Shown here: positions 8,083 through 15,240 of the stretch, piece after piece | How the letters are laid out: each line of letters opens with the position of its first letter | Numbering within the stretch: position 1 is the stretch's first letter | Assembly: GCA_035438985.1 (NCBI GenBank) | Contig: DAORJK010000006.1 | Coordinates: forward strand, 62,001 to 126,000 | Reading direction: 5' to 3' | Length of the DNA stretch: 64,000 bases | Source of the DNA: UBA4408 sp002389785 | GTDB lineage: Bacteria > Bacteroidota > Bacteroidia > UBA4408 | Position numbers and translations under genes: made by a program | The notes under the pieces: generated by a model | What the model saw: only the letters and a program-made list of their open reading frames with translations | What the model was told of the DNA's origin: nothing | Database searches by the model: none

Positions 8083-9279
8083 ATGCCCCGAATATTAAGA
8101 ATTACCAATCGTTTCAACTTGGGAGGTCCAACTTACAATGTGGCTTATTTAAGTAAGTACCTGGCTCCCGAATTTGAAACCTTGTTGGTGGGAGGAACCA
8201 AAGACGAAAGCGAAGAAGGTTCGGAATACATTGTTGAGAACCTTGGTTTAAAACCGCTGATACTTCCTGAAATGCGGCGTGAAATTAATTTATTGAACGA
8301 TTATAAAGCCTATAAAAAACTAAAACAAATTATCCGCGAATTTAAACCTGATATAGTGCATACTCATGCTGCTAAAGCCGGAGCATTGGGACGTTTGGCA
8401 GCAATATCTTGTGGAGTACCGGTAATTTATCATACTTTTCACGGGCATATTTTTAATTCGTTTTATTTTGGAAAATTAAAGACTGCCTTTTATAAAATAG
8501 TAGAGCAATATCTAGCAAAAAAAAGCAGTAAGGTAATTGCGATCAGTCAAAAGCAAGCGAATGAACTGGTTGATCAACATCAAATTTTTACTGCCGATAA
8601 ATTATTAATAATTCCCTTGGGGTTTGATTTACAAAAGTTCCAGGATAATCAGGCTGAAAAAAGAAGCAGTTTTAGAAAACGATACGGAATAAAAGAGGAC
8701 GAATTAGTCATTTCAATTATTGGCCGTTTGGTGATGATTAAAAATCATGGATTGTTTTTGGAAGCCATTCATCATGTGCGTAAACATACTTCTAAAAAAA
8801 TTCGAATTCTGATTGTGGGCGATGGTGCTGAGCGAAAATCTATTGAAGAAAAAGCGAAGCAGTTGCAACTTGAATTTACCGATGGAGATGCTAAAGAATT
8901 CAAACTCATCACCTTTACGTCTTGGTTAAAAGACATTGACGTTGTTTGTGCCGGATCCGACATCATTGCCCTTACCAGCTTTGACGAAGGAACACCGGTT
9001 AGCTTAATTGAGGCACAGGCAGCCAATAAACCCATTGTATCGACCAATGTTGGCGGGATCGAAAATGTTGTGATACCCGGTCAAACTGCTTTGTTAAGCA
9101 AAAACAATGAATTAATGCCATATGCCGAAAATTTGCTCCGGGTGGTAAACGATGATGCTTTGCGAGCATCGATGGCTGAAAAAGGCTGGGAACATGTTAA
9201 AAATAAATTCCATTTTACCCGATTGGTGAACGATATGCGAACCAGTTATCTTCAATCTCTGTCGGACTATCGGATTTAG
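8083..9279 (+). CDS. Glycosyltransferase family 4 protein
   Basis: The 398-residue protein is a GT-B fold retaining glycosyltransferase, cytoplasmic or membrane-associated. The N-terminal acceptor domain begins MPRILRITNRFNLGGPTYNV with the usual glycine-rich loop. The C-terminal donor domain has IIGRLVMIKNHGLFLEAI, VGDGAER and the conserved E-x7-E region (DEGTPVSLIEAQAANKP, near residue 302). It starts 6 bp after asnB, so the two are probably co-transcribed. Donor sugar and acceptor cannot be read from the sequence. Its position next to export genes suggests a role in building exopolysaccharide repeat units. Confidence 0.92.
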   Translation: MPRILRITNRFNLGGPTYNVAYLSKYLAPEFETLLVGGTKDESEEGSEYIVENLGLKPLILPEMRREINLLNDYKAYKKLKQIIREFKPDIVHTHAAKAGALGRLAAISCGVPVIYHTFHGHIFNSFYFGKLKTAFYKIVEQYLAKKSSKVIAISQKQANELVDQHQIFTADKLLIIPLGFDLQKFQDNQAEKRSSFRKRYGIKEDELVISIIGRLVMIKNHGLFLEAIHHVRKHTSKKIRILIVGDGAERKSIEEKAKQLQLEFTDGDAKEFKLITFTSWLKDIDVVCAGSDIIALTSFDEGTPVSLIEAQAANKPIVSTNVGGIENVVIPGQTALLSKNNELMPYAENLLRVVNDDALRASMAEKGWEHVKNKFHFTRLVNDMRTSYLQSLSDYRI

Positions 9280-9322
9280 CCTTTCATTTAACTAAAAATT
9301 AAGGGGTTTAATTATATTTTGA

Positions 9323-9330
9323 TAATTTTG
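9323..9330 (+). promoter_or_regulatory. Putative -7 box (TAATTTTG) for the wza/wzc genes
   Basis: TAATTTTG matches TAnnTTTG exactly and lies 22 bp before the ATG of the export gene at 9353, in a 73-bp gap after the glycosyltransferase. No TTG was found at the -33 distance. Confidence 0.4.
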
Positions 9331-9352
9331 CGCCCGTTAATTCAAGTAGAAA

Positions 9353-10114
9353 ATGAAAAAAGGATTGTTTGTTGTTGTTATTCTGTTAGTTACCCTTTCA
9401 TCGTGCAGGTTATTGCGACCCAATATAATGATGAAAACCCCGAAAGATTTTAAGTTTGATATCCCGCAAGATTCGATTTCTCCCGAATACAGGATTCAAC
9501 CTAACGATAATATTGATTTTAGGATATTTACCAACGATGGTTTTAAACTAATCGATTTAACCTCCTTAAACATTGCAAGTAATTCGGTAAACATTAATCA
9601 GTCACTCGATTATGTGGTTGAATTTGATGGAAAAGTAAAATTACCCATGTTAGGCAGAATTCAGATAGCTGGTTTAACATTGAGACAAGCAGAATTTTTA
9701 TTGGAAGAAAAATATGCTGATTATTATGTAAAACCCTTTATAATTCTAAAAATCACCAATAAAAAAGTATTTGTTTTTACCGGTAATTCGGATAAAGCAA
9801 ATATTGTGTTGCTGGCAAACGACGAAACCAATGTGTTGCAGGCTTTGGCTACTGCAGGCGGAATTACCAATGATGGAAAAGCGTATAAGATTAAATTACT
9901 TCGAGGTGAATTAAAAAACCCGCAAGTATTTTTATTTGATTTAAGCACCATTGAAGGAATTAAGAAAGCAGGAATGACGCTTCAATCAAACGACATAATT
10001 TATGTTGAACCTGTACCCCGTATTGGAAAAAGCTTAGTTGCCGAAATAGCTCCTTATGTGAGTTTACTCTCAAGCATACTAATTATCATTACTTTTTCTA
10101 GAACCTTCCAGTGA
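9353..10114 (+). CDS. Polysaccharide export lipoprotein, Wza-like
   Basis: The 253-residue protein has a lipoprotein signal (TLSSC, Cys18) and a polysaccharide-export (Poly_export) domain at about residues 45-130, beginning IQPNDNIDFRIFTNDG. A SLBB-like segment (about 138-215) follows, with a hydrophobic helix at the extreme C-terminus (about 228-250). Wza-family proteins form the outer-membrane channel for capsule or exopolysaccharide. The C-terminal helix is the part that crosses the outer membrane in Wza. It overlaps the next gene by 4 bp, so exporter and kinase are translationally coupled. Confidence 0.93.
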   Translation: MKKGLFVVVILLVTLSSCRLLRPNIMMKTPKDFKFDIPQDSISPEYRIQPNDNIDFRIFTNDGFKLIDLTSLNIASNSVNINQSLDYVVEFDGKVKLPMLGRIQIAGLTLRQAEFLLEEKYADYYVKPFIILKITNKKVFVFTGNSDKANIVLLANDETNVLQALATAGGITNDGKAYKIKLLRGELKNPQVFLFDLSTIEGIKKAGMTLQSNDIIYVEPVPRIGKSLVAEIAPYVSLLSSILIIITFSRTFQ

Positions 10115-12531
10115 TAAAGAAAAACTCTACCATACAGGAAGAATTTGACCTGAGTTTATTTCTTTTTATTACAAAAAGAAGTTTATCATGGGCTTTGGTA
10201 TTTTTTATCATTGCGCTTATTTCGGCCTATTTATTTGTACGGTATTCAACTGAAGAATATCAAACCTCTGCGGTAATACAAATTAATCAGGAAAATACTG
10301 CGAGTACCATTTTAAACGTTTCAAATCCTCTTGAACCACAAGAAAAAATCGATAGTAAAATAGAATTATTGCGGTCGAAAGTATTTTTAAACAGGGCGCT
10401 TTCAAAACTTCCGCTTCAAATTTCCTATTACAATAAAGGAACCTTTAAAACTTACGAAAACTATGTATCGAGCGGCTATGTAATTGAAGTTTATGTGAAA
10501 GATGATGCAGTTTACGGAAGGCCCTTCTTTATTGATTTTTTATCGTATTCGGAAGTTGAAATTTCATTTTTAGCACCGGCTACCGGAGAAAAAATTACCC
10601 AACATTATAAAACGAATGTATGGAACAAGTTACCCGAAGTTGATTTCAGAGTAAAAATCATTGATTTTAAAAAAGTTGTTTCTAATAAAAATATCGTTAA
10701 CAAGGTTATTCAATACTTTGTGATCAATAATCCCGAAAACATTGCAGCTGTTTATAGTCCCAATTTAAATGTAAAATTACTGAGTGCTGATGCGAATACG
10801 ATTCGTATAACCGTAAAAGATAACAATCCACGCAAGTGCAGTGATATTGCCAACACCATTGCTTCTGAATTTATTACTTACGATGTTGAACGAAAAGCAC
10901 AAAGTTCTACTAAAATTCTTGGATTTATCGACAAACAGCTCGATGCAGTTTATCAGCAATTGAGTACAACAGAAAATAAAATTCAGGAATTCCGACTTGA
11001 AAATAAATTATCAGACCCTGAGCGATTTTCGCAAACTTATATAAAACAAATGAGTGATTTCGAAATTGAAACACTCAACTTAAGTTTAGACAAAGCGGTA
11101 ATTGATGAAGTTGCGAAAGCACTTGCTCGTGATAAAGATCCAGATGTATATCATTTATTAGCCATACTTGCCGGAACACCTTATTCCAATACATTTGCTT
11201 ATTTAATAAAGCCATTAGAAGATTTATTATCGAAACGTGAACTTACCTTGTACGATGCTACAAACAGTAACAATCAAATTAAAATTATTGACGATCAAAT
11301 TGAAGAAAAACGCAAGCAATTGTACAATGGTATCAGGACTATACAAGAAAAGTTAGACTTTAAGCAACAAAATTTAAAATACCGAATCGATGAATCGGAG
11401 AAAAAATTTTCATCGCTACCTCCCAAGGAAGTTGAATATGCACGATTAACCCGCTTGTACTCGATTAACGAAAAATTTTATACGCTATTGTTGGACAAGA
11501 AAGCGGAGTATTCCATTTCAAATGCGGGCTATGTTTCACAAAACGTAATTTTAGAAAATTCTGACGTTCCTTCTTTTCCGGTTTTTCCTAACAACAATAT
11601 GATATTGGGTATTGCCTTTGTGCTGGCTACCTTAGCTTCACTTAGTTTGATAGTGATTCGTTACATCATGCACAACAACGTGACTTCTACCGCCGACATT
11701 ATGAAATACACCGATGCGGCTATATTGGGATTGATTCCAAAATACAAAAAAGAAGTTCCCATTTCACAGTTATTGGTTGATCAAAATCCCAAATCCAGTA
11801 TTGCCGAAGCTTTTAGATCGGTGCGTACCAATATGCAATTTATTTCAGATTCTCTTGGTCCTAAAGTTATCTCAGTAACTTCTTCTATTTCAGGTGAAGG
11901 TAAAACATTTGTATCCATTAACCTGGGGGGTATTATTGCTTATGCCGGTAAAAAGGTTATTATTATTGACCTTGACATGCGTAAGCCTAAAATCCACATT
12001 GGATTTAATACTTCCAACGACAAGGGAATGAGTACTATCTTAATTGGTAAAACTTCTATTGAGGAGTGTATTCAGCACAGTTCACTTAAAAATCTTGATT
12101 TTATCACTGCAGGACCAATTCCTCCAAATCCTTCGGAGTTAATTCTCACCAAGCGCATGGAAGAGGTAATTGACGAATTAAAAAAAACCTATGATGCTGT
12201 AATTATCGATAATCCACCTGTAGGTATTGTATCTGATGGATTAAATAACCTGAAACGTGCCGACTATCCGATTTTTATTTTCCGATCAAATTATTCGAAA
12301 CGCTTTTTCTTTGAGAATGTAAATAACATCGTAAAAGAACACAACATTAAAAACTTGTCCATTATTTTAAACGGGGTCGATTCAATACATCCGGGTTATG
12401 GTTATGGATATGGGTATGGATATGGATATGGGTATGGCTATTACGATGATGATTCAAGAAGCCAACCCAAGCCTTGGTATAAAAAAATATTTAAACGTAA
12501 AACGAACGCGGCCTATGGCTATCGCTATTGA
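10111..12531 (+). CDS. Polysaccharide co-polymerase / tyrosine autokinase, Wzc-like
   Basis: This 806-residue inner-membrane protein controls chain length and export of polysaccharide. It has a first transmembrane helix (about 28-47), a Wzz-type periplasmic region with coiled segments, and a second helix (about 496-520). The cytoplasmic BY-kinase domain has Walker A SGEGKTF near 595, Walker A' IIIDLDMRKPK near 620 and Walker B AVIIDNPP near 697. The C-terminal tail is tyrosine-rich, as needed for autophosphorylation, but in an unusual form: eight tandem Gly-Tyr pairs followed by YDDD. Translation starts at GTG overlapping the upstream stop (GTGA). Confidence 0.95.
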   Translation: MIKKNSTIQEEFDLSLFLFITKRSLSWALVFFIIALISAYLFVRYSTEEYQTSAVIQINQENTASTILNVSNPLEPQEKIDSKIELLRSKVFLNRALSKLPLQISYYNKGTFKTYENYVSSGYVIEVYVKDDAVYGRPFFIDFLSYSEVEISFLAPATGEKITQHYKTNVWNKLPEVDFRVKIIDFKKVVSNKNIVNKVIQYFVINNPENIAAVYSPNLNVKLLSADANTIRITVKDNNPRKCSDIANTIASEFITYDVERKAQSSTKILGFIDKQLDAVYQQLSTTENKIQEFRLENKLSDPERFSQTYIKQMSDFEIETLNLSLDKAVIDEVAKALARDKDPDVYHLLAILAGTPYSNTFAYLIKPLEDLLSKRELTLYDATNSNNQIKIIDDQIEEKRKQLYNGIRTIQEKLDFKQQNLKYRIDESEKKFSSLPPKEVEYARLTRLYSINEKFYTLLLDKKAEYSISNAGYVSQNVILENSDVPSFPVFPNNNMILGIAFVLATLASLSLIVIRYIMHNNVTSTADIMKYTDAAILGLIPKYKKEVPISQLLVDQNPKSSIAEAFRSVRTNMQFISDSLGPKVISVTSSISGEGKTFVSINLGGIIAYAGKKVIIIDLDMRKPKIHIGFNTSNDKGMSTILIGKTSIEECIQHSSLKNLDFITAGPIPPNPSELILTKRMEEVIDELKKTYDAVIIDNPPVGIVSDGLNNLKRADYPIFIFRSNYSKRFFFENVNNIVKEHNIKNLSIILNGVDSIHPGYGYGYGYGYGYGYGYYDDDSRSQPKPWYKKIFKRKTNAAYGYRY
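12394..12441 (+). repeat. In-frame 6-bp microsatellite encoding (Gly-Tyr)8 in the Wzc tail
   Basis: Eight consecutive GGN-TAT hexamers encode alternating glycine and tyrosine. Third-position variation (GGT, GGA, GGG, GGC) shows the array is not a freshly expanded perfect repeat. Gain or loss of a 6-bp unit would keep the reading frame and change only the number of tail tyrosines. Confidence 0.95.
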
Positions 12532-13060
12532 AACTGATATTGCAGATTTATTGGTAATTCAACCCACTGTGTTTGAAGATGAACGCGGCTATTTTTACGA
12601 AAGCTTTAATGAAGAAGCTTATGCGAAGTTGGGAATAAATTTGCCTTTTGTTCAAGACAATCAATCTTTGTCGCAGAAGGGAGTTTTACGTGGATTGCAT
12701 TTTCAAAATCCGCCGCATGCCCAAGGCAAATTAGTGCGTGTTATTAAAGGTGCGGTATTGGATGTGGTAGTGGATATTCGTAAAAATTCAGCTACTTATG
12801 GAAAACATTTTACCAAAGAATTAAGTGAAAAAAATAAAACTTGTTTGTATGTACCACCGGGCTTTGCCCATGGATTTTTGACACTCGAAAACGATACCAT
12901 ATTTTTTTATAAATGCACGCATTACTACAACAAGGCTTCAGAAGGAGTTATTTTATGGAATGACAAGGGCTTGGCAATTAACTGGGGTATTGCCGATCCT
13001 GTTTTATCAGAAAAAGATCAAGCAGGTCAACCTTTTTCTGAATTTAAAAGTTTGTTTTAA
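12515..13060 (+). CDS. rfbC: dTDP-4-dehydrorhamnose 3,5-epimerase
   Basis: The 181-residue RmlC-type cupin epimerises dTDP-4-keto-6-deoxyglucose at C3 and C5 on the way to dTDP-rhamnose. Visible motifs are VFEDERGYFYESF, QDNQSLSQKGVLRGLHFQ with the catalytic His, KLVRVIKGAVLDVVVDIR, and VPPGFAHGFLTL. A longer open frame exists upstream, but it reads the Gly-Tyr repeat out of frame (Met-Asp-rich nonsense). The ATG at 12515 puts the start where family members begin and gives a 17-bp overlap with the end of the wzc-like gene. rfbA, rfbB and rfbD are not in the window. Confidence 0.93.
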   Translation: MAIAIETDIADLLVIQPTVFEDERGYFYESFNEEAYAKLGINLPFVQDNQSLSQKGVLRGLHFQNPPHAQGKLVRVIKGAVLDVVVDIRKNSATYGKHFTKELSEKNKTCLYVPPGFAHGFLTLENDTIFFYKCTHYYNKASEGVILWNDKGLAINWGIADPVLSEKDQAGQPFSEFKSLF

Positions 13061-13091
13061 TGGTTGAAACTAATTATTTTCAAACCTGATT

Positions 13092-14171
13092 ATGCTACTA
13101 TCAACATCAACAACAACATTATATATTCTCTTTTTTTGTGTTTCGCTTGTGTTTTCAATTCTGATAAACAGGCTCTTTCTTAAGTTCTCAAAAAATTTAG
13201 GAATGCGCCATGTTGACGAAAGCATGGTTCGATGGGAAACAAAGTCTAAACCTGCCTTTGGTGGGATTTCTTTTTACATCATTTTTTTACTTTCCATTTC
13301 AATTTATTCCATTTTCTCGGAAGATAAAACCATCTTTCACAAACAACAATTTTTAGGAATTTTACTTGCTTCTTCTCTCGGTTTTATTGTTGGATTGGCA
13401 GATGATGCCTACAATACTCGTCCGTATTTAAAATTTTCAGCTCAGCTTATTTGTGCGCTAATACTAATTTTCAGCGGTACCTATATTACTTTGTTCGACA
13501 ATGTGTATTTAAATTATGCGTTGACCATTTTATGGGTAGTTGGAATCATGAATTCAATAAATATGCTCGACAACATGGATGCGATTACTTCGCTAGTTTC
13601 GGTATTCATTATTATTTCTGCCTTATTTGTTGCTTATTTTATCGGGAAAGTTGATTCAGTTAATTTCATGATTTTAATTGGAGTATTGTCGTCGATACTT
13701 GGATTCCTATTTTATAATTGGCATCCTTCTAAAATATACATGGGCGATACCGGAAGTCAATTTTTGGGAGCCTTATTGTCTGCGGTTGGAATTACTTATT
13801 TTTGGAATACACCGTTTAATCCCGGACTACTTTCGCCAAGTAAACAATTGTTATTAACTGCCATTATTTTTATTATTCCCATTGTCGATACAACTACCGT
13901 AGTTATTAATCGATTGGCAAAAGGTAAATCTCCATTTGTTGGTGGACGTGATCATACTACCCATCATTTATCGTATCTCGGATTGAGCGATCGCAAAGTC
14001 GCTCTTTTGCTAGGTAGCATTGCATTTATTTCCTTTTTGATATGCATTTACATAGTTACCTCAAACAACTGGACCAGTTTAAGTGTCATAATTTTTGGTG
14101 CCTATTTTTTAACCATATTTGGATTGCTGTATAGCACTACCTTAAAAAACAAACCTGAACAAAAGAGTTAA
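13092..14171 (+). CDS. WecA/MraY-family glycosyl-1-phosphate transferase
   Basis: This 359-residue polytopic inner-membrane protein of the GT4 MraY/WecA family transfers a sugar-1-phosphate (usually GlcNAc-1-P) from a UDP-sugar to undecaprenyl phosphate, starting lipid-linked glycan synthesis. Family motifs are the cytoplasmic LADDAYNTRPYLKF, NSINMLDNMD, YMGDTGSQFLG and the GRDHTTHHLSYLG loop that distinguishes WecA-like enzymes. About ten hydrophobic segments can be counted. It follows rfbC by 31 bp and is the likely initiating transferase of the exopolysaccharide locus. A role in O-antigen-like glycan cannot be excluded. Confidence 0.92.
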   Translation: MLLSTSTTTLYILFFCVSLVFSILINRLFLKFSKNLGMRHVDESMVRWETKSKPAFGGISFYIIFLLSISIYSIFSEDKTIFHKQQFLGILLASSLGFIVGLADDAYNTRPYLKFSAQLICALILIFSGTYITLFDNVYLNYALTILWVVGIMNSINMLDNMDAITSLVSVFIIISALFVAYFIGKVDSVNFMILIGVLSSILGFLFYNWHPSKIYMGDTGSQFLGALLSAVGITYFWNTPFNPGLLSPSKQLLLTAIIFIIPIVDTTTVVINRLAKGKSPFVGGRDHTTHHLSYLGLSDRKVALLLGSIAFISFLICIYIVTSNNWTSLSVIIFGAYFLTIFGLLYSTTLKNKPEQKS

Positions 14172-14201
14172 ATCCTATCTTTTGAGGTTTTTTATTTCAA
14201 C

Positions 14202-15233
14202 ATGAAAAAGCATCTGATATCAACCGTTTCTGTAATTGCACTTATTTTGCTGGTAATGCTCTTTACCTTCGCTAAAAAATTAAGCAGCGATGAATCATTT
14301 AATGATGAATTCAGAAATGGCTATCAAGTATTTGCACTTTCTATTCCTTTAAATTTATCGTTTGCAGGTGAAAAGGTACCCATGAATAACTTTGATGTAC
14401 GCGAAAGTTTGGATCGCGAATTATTGGTTAGTACCTATTTTCAATCTCAAAGTTTGCTTGTCCATAAACGCGCCAATCGTTGGTTTCCTGTAATTGAACC
14501 CATCTTAAAAAAATACAATGTTCCCAATGATTTTAAGTACTTAGCAGTTATAGAAAGCAATTTAACGAACGTAATTTCTCCCGCTGGCGCTACCGGTTAT
14601 TGGCAATTAATGGAAGCTGCAGCTAAAAAATACAACCTCGAAATAAACGAACAAGTTGATGAGCGATACAATGTTGAAAAATCAACTGAAGCAGCCTGCA
14701 TGTATTTGTTAGAAGCATACAAAACACTTGGTAACTGGACTTTGGCTGCCGCTTCATACAACATGGGAATTGAAGGAATCAGCAAACAAATAGAGATTCA
14801 AAAACAAAACAATTACTATAACTTGCTGCTGAATCAAGAAACAGCGCGTTATATTTTTAGGATATTGGCTGCAAAAGAAATATTAGAACATCCTAAAAAC
14901 TATGGCTATAAAGTGCGTAAAAAAGATGTTTATGCATACATCCCAACCCAACGTTTATCGGTTGATACAAGTATTAGCAACCTAGCCGATTTTGCCATTT
15001 CACAAGAAGCAAATTATAAAATTTTGAAAATTTTTAATCCCTGGTTGCGCAAAAATTATTTACAAAATACCAGTCATAAACACTATGTGATTTTGCTTCC
15101 TAAAAAGGGTTTTACAGACTATGATTACATTGAAAAGCACTTTTCAAACGACAACATTTATTCACCCGAAGATTCACTTCGATTTTATATAACTGAATCG
15201 GCTCCTGAAGATTCGGTCAGCTCAACCAACTAA
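14202..15233 (+). CDS. Lytic murein transglycosylase (SLT domain)
   Basis: The 343-residue protein has an N-terminal hydrophobic anchor or signal (residues 5-25) and an SLT-type transglycosylase domain. That domain has the catalytic Glu near residue 117 in AVIESNLTN, then SPAGATGYWQLMEAAAKKY and the NWTLAAASYNMGIEGI segment typical of MltD. It cleaves peptidoglycan glycan strands with formation of 1,6-anhydro ends. No LysM domain is seen; the C-terminal 90 residues are less recognisable. It starts 30 bp after the WecA-like gene and ends 7 bp before uvrA. The position beside export genes may reflect making gaps in the wall for assemblies, but that is inference. Confidence 0.9.
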   Translation: MKKHLISTVSVIALILLVMLFTFAKKLSSDESFNDEFRNGYQVFALSIPLNLSFAGEKVPMNNFDVRESLDRELLVSTYFQSQSLLVHKRANRWFPVIEPILKKYNVPNDFKYLAVIESNLTNVISPAGATGYWQLMEAAAKKYNLEINEQVDERYNVEKSTEAACMYLLEAYKTLGNWTLAAASYNMGIEGISKQIEIQKQNNYYNLLLNQETARYIFRILAAKEILEHPKNYGYKVRKKDVYAYIPTQRLSVDTSISNLADFAISQEANYKILKIFNPWLRKNYLQNTSHKHYVILLPKKGFTDYDYIEKHFSNDNIYSPEDSLRFYITESAPEDSVSSTN

Positions 15234-15240
15234 TTTCTAC

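Noticed and set aside
12398..12514. Met-Asp-rich N-terminal extension of RfbC
   Set aside because: It is the Gly-Tyr repeat of the upstream gene read in another frame; RmlC proteins start at the position of ATG 12515.
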